From Pseudomonadota bacterium (GTDB taxonomy: Bacteria > Pseudomonadota > Alphaproteobacteria > Rhizobiales > Beijerinckiaceae), in the NCBI GenBank assembly GCA_023426505.1, contig JAFAAP010000017.1:1-36608 (forward strand): a stretch of 36,608 bases of DNA. The letters are read 5' to 3'. A program made the position numbers and the translations under genes. Positions 7,898 to 15,902 of this stretch are shown one piece after another (position 1 is the first letter of the stretch; each line of letters starts with the position of its first letter). The notes beneath the pieces were generated by a model that was given only the letters and a program-made list of their open reading frames with translations, was not told where the DNA came from and made no database searches.

Positions 7898-8800
7898 ATG
7901 ACGGAACCAGCCTACAAATTTAATCCGGCGAACGCGCGTGACGGGTACGGCGCGATCGATATCGTGACAAACTTCTACACGCCGCAGGTCATCGCGGAGA
8001 AGCGTGTTCCGACTGACGAGAACTTCCGCGATCAGGTTCGCATGGAGCACTCGCATAGACGCGGTCTGACGCCGGAGGAATATATCGAGAAGATGGATCG
8101 CGCTGGAATCGAGCGGTCCTTCCTCATCGCCACACGCTGTGGCGACCGCCGGATGAGCACTTCCACCGAGATCCCCTACGAGTACGTCTACGACGCCTGC
8201 AAGAAGTACCCGCACCGGTATTCCGCGCTTGCCGGCATCGATCCATTGCGCGGCATTGCCGGCCTGAAGGAGCTGGACATCGCAGTTAAGGAATACGGTT
8301 TCGTCGGCGCGCACCTCTACCCGCACTGGTTCGGCCAGTCGCCTGAAGCTGCGATCTATTATCCTTACTACGCCCGCTGCGCCGAACTCGGTATCCCAAT
8401 AATGATGCAGGTGGGGCAATGCTTAGTCTACCGCAGCGACAATCGTCTGGCCACTGTGGCGAAGCCTATTGCGCTCGACCGGATCGCCATTGATTTTCCT
8501 GAGCTGACGATCATCGGCATCCATCTCGGCTACCCTTGGACCGAGGAGATGATCAGCGTCGCCAACAAGCACCGCAACGTCTATATGTGTGGCGATGCCT
8601 ATGCGCCGAAATATTGGGGCCCATCCGTCACACACTTCGCCAATACATTCGGACAGGACAAGTTCTTGTTTGGCACTGACTGGTGGGTGATCGATCCGGA
8701 GCGGGCGATGGAGGAGGTGCACGAACTGGGCTTCCGCCCTGAGCCGAAGCGCAAGATCCTGCGAGACAACGCGATGCGCATCTTCAATCTCAAGGACTGA
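7898..8800 (+). CDS. Amidohydrolase-2 family protein lacking the N-terminal HxH
   Basis: A 300-residue TIM-barrel protein of the amidohydrolase-2 group (ACMSD and gamma-resorcylate decarboxylase relatives). Late motifs are present: GAHLYPHWFGQSPEA, IIGIHLGYPWTEEM (a metal-ligand His in the family) and FLFGTDWWVID (the catalytic Asp). At strand 1, where the family has a metal-binding HxH, the sequence is AIDIVTNFYTP, with no histidine. It may therefore hold its metal differently or have a changed chemistry such as decarboxylation or hydration. It has its own regulon operator at 7827. AGGG at 7887-7890 is a modest ribosome binding site. The substrate is unknown. Confidence 0.8.
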   Translation: MTEPAYKFNPANARDGYGAIDIVTNFYTPQVIAEKRVPTDENFRDQVRMEHSHRRGLTPEEYIEKMDRAGIERSFLIATRCGDRRMSTSTEIPYEYVYDACKKYPHRYSALAGIDPLRGIAGLKELDIAVKEYGFVGAHLYPHWFGQSPEAAIYYPYYARCAELGIPIMMQVGQCLVYRSDNRLATVAKPIALDRIAIDFPELTIIGIHLGYPWTEEMISVANKHRNVYMCGDAYAPKYWGPSVTHFANTFGQDKFLFGTDWWVIDPERAMEEVHELGFRPEPKRKILRDNAMRIFNLKD

Positions 8801-8816
8801 CGGAATGTCCTTCGAG

Positions 8817-8841
8817 TGAGCGGAGCAACAGGTTCCGCTCA
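8817..8841 (+). terminator. Hairpin after the amidohydrolase gene
   Basis: TGAGCGGA and TCCGCTCA form a perfect 8-bp stem around a 9-base loop, 16 bases after the stop codon. No T run follows, so it is only a candidate transcript end. Confidence 0.35.
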
Positions 8842-8868
8842 TCCGTTGAGGGGAGGACTATCATCTTA

Positions 8869-8967
8869 GTGCCCGTTTGAGAATGGGCCAAAGCCGCAAA
8901 ATGCAGGAGCTCGCAGCCTGAGCGGGCTACAATATTTTGTGTCTGCGGTAAATTCTCAAACAGGCAC
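8869..8967. mobile_element. Small non-coding inverted-repeat element (MITE-like)
   Basis: A 99-bp segment has terminal inverted repeats GTGCCCGTTTGAGAAT and, at the other end, the complement of GTGCCTGTTTGAGAAT, matching at 15 of 16 bases. Both sides carry a direct TTA (8866-8868 and 8968-8970), a 3-bp duplication of the kind made by IS5-related transposases. Nothing inside is long enough to code for protein. It lies between the ends of two convergent units and is probably mobilised by a full-length element elsewhere in the genome. Confidence 0.6.
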
Positions 8968-8970
8968 TTA

Positions 8971-9199
8971 GAACATGGCCATCGTGGCGGGCCCAGAGAG
9001 GGTAGATCATCTGGAGGTGTTTGCAGACTTGCGCTCACCAAGTCGTGGGCCACAAACAATCAGCGCGCAATCGCGAAGGTTCTGCCGTCCATCTGATGTC
9101 TTCCATTGATTGAGCGCACCACCCGGCGTAGGAAACCGGATCCTTCACCGGCGTCGTTCGGCGGGCCGCCGGCAAAGGCTTTGAACTCCGCACGACGCG
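8971..9199. other. Gene-free spacer between convergent genes
   Basis: Apart from the MITE-like element and the hairpin next to it, the 8801-9199 gap holds no gene I can support. On the minus strand 9060-9199 remains open in a frame different from the upstream oxidase, with a coding-like tail (EFKAFAGGPPNDAGEG), but it has no start of its own. Confidence 0.4.
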
Positions 9200-10804
9200 C
9201 TAAGTATCGCACTTGTCCGTAAAGACATTTCCCGGGTTCATGATGCCGTCGGGATCCAGGATGCTCTTCAGGTTGCGGAGGAAGCTCGCTGTCTCCGGCA
9301 GGCGCGTCTCCAAGTAGGGATACTTGCGCCCGACCTGCATGTGCACTCCACCAAGCGCTCGCCATTCTCTCAGGATTTCACCCGACAGTTTTTCCAATGC
9401 CTGGCGCGCCCGCGGATTGTCCTCGCGGACCTTCAACGCTGCTTTTTCGGCATCGGTCATGTAATGCGTATGGATCGGATAGGGGGCATCCGACCAGCGG
9501 ATCAGCGTCTCGACGCCCACTCCTGACGGACCATGCGTCGACAGCAGGTAACCCCGGTCGATGCCATAGGCCTTCATGAGATCCGCGTTCCGGCGGAACA
9601 CATCCTCGGTCACTTGGAAGCACTTGCCCCCAAGAGAGTTCGGCACGACGGTATGGAGCCAGTTCATGCGTTTGCCGGAGGGCGTCAACAGGCCATTCAT
9701 GCGGGGAAACGGCATGGCACGCAGAACCTTGGGGATCGACGCCGGGATCTCCTTCCCGCCCCCGGCGCGTGCGATGGAACGCACGCGGGCCACGCGCGCG
9801 TTGGCATCCTTCGCGTCCCGTCCTTCGGTCACGCAGTTCATCAGATAGCCGACCTTGTTGACGAAGCGGCGGCCGTTCAATGCGATCTGAACCCCGTTCC
9901 TCATGCCTGCGATCACGCCGCCGCTGCCCACCATGATTTGCAGCAGCGTTTTGATGTCGCTTGCCAATCCTTCGCTGGACATTCTGGCGCGCGCCGTGAA
10001 CGGGTCCATACCCTGACATTCGGTGGCGAGCATCTCTGATCCGATCTGGCCCATAACATTCATCTGGGCGACAGGATCCTCGAAGGAGAACGTGCAAGTT
10101 CCGAGCGCAGCAGGGGCGGGAATAAGCTGGAGCGTGATCTCAACCTTGAAGCCGAAGGCTCCGCAATCGCCCAGGAACAGTCCGGTCAGGTCAGGACCAT
10201 AATTGCGGAAGAAAGGCGCCGTCGGGACCGTTGACGCGGCCGATCCAGTCACCAGCAGTTCGCCTGTGCCCGTGACGACCTTCAATCCCAGCACCGACTC
10301 CGCCGAGGTTCCCCGCGAAGCCGAGCCGAAAAATTTCGCTCCTTGAGAGAGGCTGGCGCCGATCGTGGCATAACGTCCTGAGAATGTGCCCCAGAACGGT
10401 GTGGTCAAGCCCAGAGGCTGCAGAGCATCCCTTAGGTCGGACCATGTCACGCCTGGCTCGACGGTCACATAACGGTCGTGCTCGTTTACCTCGATGATGC
10501 GATTCATGGCCCGCAGATCGACGATCACGGTTCGTGCGTCGTGCGGGATGTAGCCGGCGCTGTAGGACAGGCCCGCACCGCGCGCCGCAAGCGAAATCTT
10601 CAGGTCCCGGGCGTGATGTACCAAGGCCTGTACGTCGGCCACAGATGATGGTCTTGCAACAGCGAGCGGGAGGTGCTCGGCAACATAGAAGATATCCGTG
10701 CGACAAAGCTCAAGCTCAAGCTCGTCACGCGACAGCTCCAGCGCCGAAACCCGGCGCCGAAGCTGGTCGACGAGATTGGTGGCCGCTGCGATCGACGCGC
10801 TCAT
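9200..10804 (-). CDS. FAD-linked oxidase (vanillyl-alcohol oxidase/GlcD-like superfamily)
   Basis: A 534-residue flavoenzyme. The N-terminal half is the PP-loop FAD-binding domain: RPSSVADVQALVHHARD, then ISLAARGAGLSYSAGY, VDLRAMNRIIEV and YVTVEPGVTWSDLRDAL, then TIGASLSQGAKFFGSASRG. The C-terminal half ends with LDPDGIMNPGNVF, the closing motif of D-lactate/glycolate oxidase-type and 4-cresol-dehydrogenase-type proteins. It would oxidise a hydroxy acid, alcohol or para-substituted phenol; which one is open. The ATG at 10804 starts 2 bases after the hydantoinase stop, so the two are translated together in one operon. An in-frame TTG at 10810 is a less likely start. Confidence 0.85.
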   Translation of the reverse strand: MSASIAAATNLVDQLRRRVSALELSRDELELELCRTDIFYVAEHLPLAVARPSSVADVQALVHHARDLKISLAARGAGLSYSAGYIPHDARTVIVDLRAMNRIIEVNEHDRYVTVEPGVTWSDLRDALQPLGLTTPFWGTFSGRYATIGASLSQGAKFFGSASRGTSAESVLGLKVVTGTGELLVTGSAASTVPTAPFFRNYGPDLTGLFLGDCGAFGFKVEITLQLIPAPAALGTCTFSFEDPVAQMNVMGQIGSEMLATECQGMDPFTARARMSSEGLASDIKTLLQIMVGSGGVIAGMRNGVQIALNGRRFVNKVGYLMNCVTEGRDAKDANARVARVRSIARAGGGKEIPASIPKVLRAMPFPRMNGLLTPSGKRMNWLHTVVPNSLGGKCFQVTEDVFRRNADLMKAYGIDRGYLLSTHGPSGVGVETLIRWSDAPYPIHTHYMTDAEKAALKVREDNPRARQALEKLSGEILREWRALGGVHMQVGRKYPYLETRLPETASFLRNLKSILDPDGIMNPGNVFTDKCDT

Positions 10805-10806
10805 AG

Positions 10807-12204
10807 TCAATTTCCGCTGTGCAGGCTGCGCTTAAGGTAGCGTCCCGTGCCGGCTGTGTCTTCGACAAGAGCGCCATTCTCAACGACGGCTGTGCCGCGC
10901 ACGAGTGTATGAACGACCTTTCCCGTGAGGGGCCATCCATTATAGATGGAGTACCCAGCCGACGATTTGACCTCCTCATTTGACACGCGCCATGCGGCGT
11001 TCGTGTCGACGATGGCAAAGTCGGCGTCAAAGCCCGGCAGGATGGCGCCCTTCGTACCCCACAGGCCCATGGCCTTCGCCGGCTTCTCGCAGAGCAGATC
11101 GATAATTCGCGAAAGCGGAATTCCGCGCTTGACGTGCCCTTCGGAAAGCATGACCGGCAGGAGCGTCTCCATGCCGGGGCATCCGGGTGAAGCCTTCCAG
11201 ATACCACCTGCCTTAGCTAACACGTCACGATGCACGTGATCCGTCGCAACAGTGTCAATGACGCCCAGCGCGATGCCGGCCCAAAGGGCTTCGCAATCGT
11301 CTTTTTCACGCAGCGGCGGATTGATCTTGCCGACGTCTCCGCCTTCCCAGGTCACATCATGGGTTAGATAGTGCGGACACGTCTCGATCGTGATGTCGGT
11401 TCCCGCTTCCCGAACCCGGATCGCCGCCTCCAAGGCTTCTGCCGACGATGTATGAACGACATAGAGCGGCGCGCCGGCAGCCTTGGCCAGTATGCCTGCC
11501 CGCTGGATCGCGTCCGCCTCCACGAAGGGCGGCCGCGAGGCGTTCCAGCCCGCTAGGCCGCTCTTGCCCTCGGGATCCTCAGCCATGGCCTTCTTCCGGA
11601 GAACATGAACGACCTCGATGTTCTCCGGGTGCGGGCATACCATGCCGCCATGTTCCGCGCAAAGCGACGCAAGGCGATAGAAGAAGCCGTCATCGATATC
11701 GGGCAGGCCGAGTCGCGCACCCTCGCCGGCACGGTTGTTCATGAAGATCTTGAAGGACGGAGTGCCGAACTCCGAGATGTAGTAGGGAACGCGCGCCAAC
11801 TGCTCCTCTGTCGAGATGATGGGATGATAGCTGAAGTCGACGCGCGCACCTGCCGTTGTCGTGGCCACGACGGACTCGAAGCTTTCCGCGAAATCCTCGG
11901 ACCCCATTAAATAGGGAATGATCGTGGTCACTCCGCCGATAGCTGCGGCTGCCGTCTCCTGTGCCGCATCTTCCGGAACACGGGGCCGGGCGATGTCAGC
12001 TCCGTGCCCCAGATGAAGATGCACATCAAGCACGCCGGGCAGAACAGTGAGGCCTGTCGCATCGATGCGGCGGAGAGCATCCGGCGACTCATCCGGCTTC
12101 AGGAGCGCAGCGATTTTGCCGCCGCGAACCGCCACGTTCAGCTTCTGCGGTTCTGCCCCGGGCAGAAGGACATCGCCATTTTCAATCACAAGATCATATT
12201 GCAT
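10807..12204 (-). CDS. Cyclic amidohydrolase (hydantoinase/dihydropyrimidinase/allantoinase-like)
   Basis: A 465-residue amidohydrolase-superfamily enzyme that opens cyclic amides such as hydantoins, dihydropyrimidines or allantoin. The binuclear metal site is complete: His62 and His64 (VLDVHLHLG), Lys152 for carbamylation (SFKIFMNN), His192 (CPHPEN), His251 (VVHTSS) and Asp322 (VATDH). The C-terminus holds the returning beta-sandwich (GFDADFAIVD). It is the middle gene of an operon: isocitrate-lyase-like, this gene, FAD oxidase. Together with the carbamoyl-amidase-like gene at 3024 it suggests ring opening and then amide cleavage of a nitrogen heterocycle; that is inference from context. The exact ring cannot be told. 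Confidence 0.88.
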   Translation of the reverse strand: MQYDLVIENGDVLLPGAEPQKLNVAVRGGKIAALLKPDESPDALRRIDATGLTVLPGVLDVHLHLGHGADIARPRVPEDAAQETAAAAIGGVTTIIPYLMGSEDFAESFESVVATTTAGARVDFSYHPIISTEEQLARVPYYISEFGTPSFKIFMNNRAGEGARLGLPDIDDGFFYRLASLCAEHGGMVCPHPENIEVVHVLRKKAMAEDPEGKSGLAGWNASRPPFVEADAIQRAGILAKAAGAPLYVVHTSSAEALEAAIRVREAGTDITIETCPHYLTHDVTWEGGDVGKINPPLREKDDCEALWAGIALGVIDTVATDHVHRDVLAKAGGIWKASPGCPGMETLLPVMLSEGHVKRGIPLSRIIDLLCEKPAKAMGLWGTKGAILPGFDADFAIVDTNAAWRVSNEEVKSSAGYSIYNGWPLTGKVVHTLVRGTAVVENGALVEDTAGTGRYLKRSLHSGN

Positions 12205-12242
12205 TGGTCAAATCCTTCAGCGCGCTCAGTCCTCGTATGCAA

Positions 12243-13133
12243 TCAGGAATACCGCTTTTCCATGAGATCGAACGTGAACTTGCGAACAGCTTTCTGTCGA
12301 GCCTCGAACGAGGCAAGGCGGTCCTTCGCCGCGTCGAGTGAACCCGTTTCCTTGAGGCTCGTCAGAGTTTCGGTGACTGCAAAGAGCGCGCTTTGCAACG
12401 CGGCATTGGCATAGAGAATACCGGCAAAGCCCATCTCGGCCAGTTGCGTGCGCGGAAGCGCAGGTGTCTTGCCGCCATGGACGATATTAACAATCTGCGG
12501 TGCAGGAATCTCACGCGAGATGCGGGCCATGTCGCCGACAGAGGTGGGGGCCTCGACGAAGATCACGTCCGCACCCGCTTCGACGAACGCGTTGGCTCGG
12601 TCGATTGCAGCGTTCAGGCCCTCCACGGCGATTGCGTCGGTCCGTGCGACGATCTGGAAATCACCATTCGTGCGGCTGTCGACGGCAGCCCTGATCTTCT
12701 GGACCATTTCGTTGAGAGGAATGATCTCCTTGCCGGAGAAGTGGCCACACTTCTTTGGGAACTCTTGGTCTTCCAGCTGAATACCGGAGGCGCCGGCCGC
12801 CTCGATTGTCCTGACCGTCCGGTAGGTGTTGATAGCATTCCCGAAGCCTGTGTCACCGTCGACGAGCAAGGGAATGCTCACGGAATCGGAGATTGCACGC
12901 ACGTGATCGGCCAACTCGGAGAGTGTTACCAAACCAATGTCCGGTGCACCCAGATGCATATTCGCGATGCCGGCTCCTGTCACATAAGCAGTTTCGAAGT
13001 CTAGAGACTCGATGACATTGGCAAAGAGGGCGTTCGGCGTGCCGGGAATAAGCGTTGCGTTACGCCGTTGAAAGATAGCCTTCAGCTTGTTGGCTTTTGT
13101 TTGCACGGGATGTTTCTCGTGGTTAGCGGACAT
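12243..13133 (-). CDS. Isocitrate lyase/PEP mutase family lyase
   Basis: A 296-residue TIM-barrel enzyme of the family that includes methylisocitrate lyase, 2,3-dimethylmalate lyase and oxaloacetate decarboxylase. The lyase motif is KKCGH (residues 127-131), with the metal-binding VDGDTGFGNA (91-100), TGAGIANMHLG near the N-terminus and VARTDA. The Cys in KKCGH argues for C-C lyase rather than phosphonate mutase activity. The ATG at 13133 is chosen because an in-frame TTG at 13160 lies inside the likely -10 region. It is first in a three-gene operon with the hydantoinase-like gene and FAD oxidase. It would release pyruvate, glyoxylate or succinate from a 2-hydroxydicarboxylate late in the pathway. 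Confidence 0.88.
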   Translation of the reverse strand: MSANHEKHPVQTKANKLKAIFQRRNATLIPGTPNALFANVIESLDFETAYVTGAGIANMHLGAPDIGLVTLSELADHVRAISDSVSIPLLVDGDTGFGNAINTYRTVRTIEAAGASGIQLEDQEFPKKCGHFSGKEIIPLNEMVQKIRAAVDSRTNGDFQIVARTDAIAVEGLNAAIDRANAFVEAGADVIFVEAPTSVGDMARISREIPAPQIVNIVHGGKTPALPRTQLAEMGFAGILYANAALQSALFAVTETLTSLKETGSLDAAKDRLASFEARQKAVRKFTFDLMEKRYS

Positions 13134-13159
13134 GGCGTCGCGCGGCGAAGTACTGGACA

Positions 13160-13194
13160 AGCGTAGTGAAATTTGGTGTAAACTGTCAACAGTT
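13160..13194 (-). promoter_or_regulatory. GntR-type operator/promoter between lyase operon and alpha/beta-hydrolase
   Basis: AACTGTCAACAGTT (13181-13194) is a perfect 6-2-6 palindrome. On the minus strand it supplies TTGACA (complement of 13184-13189), and 18 bases further is TACGCT (complement of 13160-13165). Transcription would begin near 13153, just before the ATG at 13133. The alpha/beta-hydrolase gene starts 25 bases away on the other strand, so both directions may be repressed. Confidence 0.8.
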
Positions 13195-13219
13195 AATCGC
13201 GGGATGTCAGGAGGTCAGT

Positions 13220-14869
13220 ATGACAGAAGCGGACGCCGCCAAGGTGGTTGCCGAAATCCACAAGGGCTTCGTAGTCGTGGACGGCCGGGCGCTTCACTTC
13301 GTGCGGATGGGAAAGGGACCTCCTGTGATCATGCTCCATGCTTCTCCGTGCTCGGCGAAGGTGATGCTGCCCATCCAGAAAGAATGGGCTGGTCATTTTA
13401 CGACCTTCGCCTTCGATCTTCCTGGCTTTGGCCTGTCCGACATGCTGGAGAAGTCGCCATTGGCCACCGCGGACTTGGCGGATGCGATTGCAGGCGGCAT
13501 CCGGGCATTGGGTCTGGGGCAGGTATCCCTCTATGGCCGGCATACCGGTGCAGGGGTGGCCGTGGAATTAGCCCGACGCCATCCTCTGCTCGTCTCGATG
13601 GTGCTTACAGACGGTTTCCCTGTTTTTGCTAATCCCTATACGGAGGACCGGATCCGCGAGTACCTGCCGCCAATCGAGCCGAAATGGGATGGCTCCCACC
13701 TTGTTTGGACTTGGTTCCGGTATCGTGAGCAGCACATATTCTGGCCCTGGGACCGATCCGTGCAGGAGCATCGTGCGGATACGGATGTTCCCGACGTCGA
13801 TTTCCTCTACCGCGGGACAGTCGAGCTCCTGCAGGCCGCGGATACCTATGCAGAAGTCTATGCCTCGGCCTTCCGGCATCCGGGTCTCGCGATGATTTCG
13901 GAAGTGACGCCCCCCGTCTGCTACGGGAACCGTCCTGGAGACAGCCAGTACAAGACCTTGAAGTATTATCCGGATGACGCCTGGATCCACGTCTTTCCCC
14001 GCGACGCCGAGGCGGCCGTTGCCGAGGAACTGACGGTGCTCTTGCGCCATCCGGCGGCTTCTCATGTTCCCGCTCATGTCAGCCGCTTTTCGTCCCGGCT
14101 TGCCGAGGGGCGCGACTACATCCCGACCCGGTTCGGTCCGGTCCATGCCAAGGGCCGCGGGGTTGGGCGTGAAGGAGCGCCCGTTCTCTTCCTCCATGAT
14201 CTGCCGGGTGGCATAGACCTGCATCGCGAGGGAATCGACGAACTCGCGGCAGATCGGCCAGTGCTCGCCATTGACCTGATGGGCAACGGGTACTCGGAAA
14301 TTGCGGACGCAGGCGCGCCGGCAATCTCATCCTGGATCGAGCAGATCATCGATTGTCTTGATTTCACGAGCCTTGAAGAGGTGGATATCTATGCTCACGG
14401 AACGTCGGCGGCTGTCGCGATTGAGATGGCACGCCGGCATCCTGAGAAGGTTGGGCGGATCACCTTCCGGTCACCTCCGGCAATCGAGTGGGATCCAAGC
14501 GGCGCATTCGCGGATCGGTACGCGCCCGACATCAGCCCTAGCTGGGAGGGTGCCAACTTCCTGAGGCTCTGGCACCATCTGCGAGACCAGCAAATATGGT
14601 GGCCCTGGTATGATCGACGGACTGAGTGCGCGCGGAAAGTAAAGCTTACCATCGAACCGGGCGTGCTGCAGCGGAAGGCGCTCATCCTCCTCCAGCAGCC
14701 TCGACACTATCAGACCATCTGGCGAGAAGTTCTGAATTATCCACTTCTTGAAAGACTGGGCCAACTGCAGAAAGAGTGCGAGGTTACCACTGTCGAGACA
14801 GATCTTTTTGCATTTGCGCTGCCCAGCGCCAGAGCGGCTACCAACACTTCGCGCAATGCCACTGGTTAA
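13220..14869 (+). CDS. Tandemly duplicated alpha/beta-hydrolase-fold protein
   Basis: A 549-residue protein made of two alpha/beta-hydrolase domains (about 15-285 and 300-525) that repeat each other. Each has the HG-type loop (VIMLHASP, VLFLHDLPG), a strand-4 Asp-Leu motif (DLPGFG, DLMGNG), an elbow, and a matching lid segment (WFRYREQHIFWPW at 165-177; WHHLRDQQIWWPW at 451-463). Neither elbow is the usual G-x-S-x-G: they read GRHTG (106-110) and AHGTSA (392-397). One or both domains may thus lack classic hydrolase activity or use different chemistry. The start at 13220 follows GGAGG (13210-13214); an upstream in-frame GTG at 13166 would place coding sequence over the operator. It is divergent from the lyase operon. 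Confidence 0.8.
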   Translation: MTEADAAKVVAEIHKGFVVVDGRALHFVRMGKGPPVIMLHASPCSAKVMLPIQKEWAGHFTTFAFDLPGFGLSDMLEKSPLATADLADAIAGGIRALGLGQVSLYGRHTGAGVAVELARRHPLLVSMVLTDGFPVFANPYTEDRIREYLPPIEPKWDGSHLVWTWFRYREQHIFWPWDRSVQEHRADTDVPDVDFLYRGTVELLQAADTYAEVYASAFRHPGLAMISEVTPPVCYGNRPGDSQYKTLKYYPDDAWIHVFPRDAEAAVAEELTVLLRHPAASHVPAHVSRFSSRLAEGRDYIPTRFGPVHAKGRGVGREGAPVLFLHDLPGGIDLHREGIDELAADRPVLAIDLMGNGYSEIADAGAPAISSWIEQIIDCLDFTSLEEVDIYAHGTSAAVAIEMARRHPEKVGRITFRSPPAIEWDPSGAFADRYAPDISPSWEGANFLRLWHHLRDQQIWWPWYDRRTECARKVKLTIEPGVLQRKALILLQQPRHYQTIWREVLNYPLLERLGQLQKECEVTTVETDLFAFALPSARAATNTSRNATG

Positions 14870-14996
14870 AGTGGTGCAGGATATGGTGACGAGCTTGGCG
14901 GCGTGATATAACCTGCGTTAAAATGTATCATAACTCTAATCAGAACCTATCAGGACCTTGCACTTAAAGAGTTTGCGCTATATTTGGCAGCTCGCG
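14870..14996. other. Intergenic gap before the regulator gene
   Basis: No gene or clear terminator is seen here. The stretch is more AT-rich than its surroundings, as expected upstream of a promoter. Confidence 0.4.
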
Positions 14997-15032
14997 TTTT
15001 GTTGACAGTTGACGAAGATGAAGCGGTATGCT
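14997..15032 (+). promoter_or_regulatory. GntR-type operator/promoter of the regulator gene (autoregulation)
   Basis: TTTTGTTGACAGTT (14997-15010) keeps the right half of the regulon motif and a weaker left half. It contains TTGACA (15002-15007), with TATGCT (15027-15032) 19 bases downstream. The regulator gene starts at 15072. This suggests the GntR protein controls its own gene, perhaps with lower affinity than at the perfect sites. Confidence 0.65.
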
Positions 15033-15071
15033 CGGCAGCAGGCTTCGAATTAGTCTTTGGGGAGAGGATCA

Positions 15072-15743
15072 ATGACCTCGCTTACTCCGATCGTAAATCC
15101 CTCGCTGAGTGCTGAGGCCTTCGAGAAGGTCGTCGAGGCGATCACCTCGGGAGAGTTCGAGCCTGGACAGCGGCTTTCGGAAGCGGAGCTTGCGCGCAAT
15201 CTCGGCATCAGCCGCGGTCCGTTGCGAGAGGCTCTGGGGCGGCTCGAAGGCCGTCTCGTGACCCGCACACCCCGGATCGGCGTCCGCGTCATCAGCATGT
15301 CACGTGAAAAGCTCGACTCGCTGCTCCTCACACGCGAGGCTCTCGAGGGCATGGCGGCCCGCCTAGCCGCAGAACGTATGTCTGCTGCGGAACTCGGCCA
15401 ATTGCAGCATCTGCTGGAAGAACATGCAAGCCGTCCCGAAGTCACGGCGGGTGAGGCCTATCTCCCGCGCTCTCGAGACGACGACTTCCACTTCGCCATC
15501 ATCTGCGGAGCCCGCTCCGAACTTCTGCAGGGGCTGCTAATGAATGAGATTTACTATCAGTTGCGCATTCATCGCTTGAAGTCCAGCACCCAGCCGGGCC
15601 GGGCTGTTGCGGCGCTGAAGGAGCACGGAAATATCGTTGATGCTTTAGAGAGCCGCGATCCCGACAGGGCAGAGGCCATGATGCGCCTGCACCTGCGGAA
15701 TGCTCGCTTCAGCTCCCTAGCATCGCTCGACGCGGCTCAGTAA
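15072..15743 (+). CDS. GntR-family regulator, FadR/FCD subgroup
   Basis: A 223-residue transcription factor. The winged helix-turn-helix occupies about residues 12-75 (GEFEPGQRLSEAELARNLG, ISRGPLREALGRLEGRLVTR). The C-terminal FCD ligand-binding domain shows the metal-type set Asp/His in DDDFHFAI, His in KEHGNIVDAL and His in MMRLHLRNA. The start at 15072 follows GGGGAGAGGA at 15059-15068. FCD regulators usually bind a carboxylate and release DNA. It is the only regulator gene in the catabolic island, and the eight CTGTnnACAG sites around it fit the GT/AC-flanked palindromes known for GntR proteins. It is probably an autorepressor and the local pathway repressor; that is inference. Confidence 0.92.
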   Translation: MTSLTPIVNPSLSAEAFEKVVEAITSGEFEPGQRLSEAELARNLGISRGPLREALGRLEGRLVTRTPRIGVRVISMSREKLDSLLLTREALEGMAARLAAERMSAAELGQLQHLLEEHASRPEVTAGEAYLPRSRDDDFHFAIICGARSELLQGLLMNEIYYQLRIHRLKSSTQPGRAVAALKEHGNIVDALESRDPDRAEAMMRLHLRNARFSSLASLDAAQ

Positions 15744-15769
15744 TCCGTCGGCGCATCGTCAACAAAGCT

Positions 15770-15793
15770 CCCCGGGCCGGCGCCGGCCCGGGG
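15770..15793. terminator. Perfect 24-base GC palindrome
   Basis: The 24 bases are an exact palindrome (12 bases CCCCGGGCCGGC and their complement) with no loop, 27 bases after the regulator stop. There is no T run. It may end regulator transcription together with the next hairpin. Confidence 0.4.
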
Positions 15794-15846
15794 CGCATTG
15801 GTTGATTTGGGGTTTAGAACGTTGCGCTTGCGTAGTGCTCCATAAA

Positions 15847-15879
15847 CGAAGGGCCCCGGTTGCTACCCGGGGCCCTTCG
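15847..15879. terminator. Bidirectional terminator between convergent genes
   Basis: A perfect 13-bp stem CGAAGGGCCCCGG/CCGGGGCCCTTCG with a 7-base loop lies between the regulator (plus strand) and the aldehyde dehydrogenase (minus strand). Read on the minus strand it is followed by TTTATG. It probably stops transcripts arriving from both sides. Confidence 0.7.
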
Positions 15880-15902
15880 GCCTTGCCATGAGCGGTCATC
15901 CG

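Noticed and set aside
9060..9365. Minus-strand frame overlapping the FAD oxidase end
   Set aside because: Most of it is a shadow of the oxidase gene; the tail beyond 9199 looks coding-like but has no start or binding site.
9681..9694. Partial operator (GTCAACAG) inside the FAD oxidase gene
   Set aside because: It is within coding sequence, lacks the left arm, and no transcription unit starts there.
15755..15768. Partial operator (GTCAACA) after the regulator gene
   Set aside because: Only one half matches and it sits at the 3' end of the gene before a terminator, not before a start codon.
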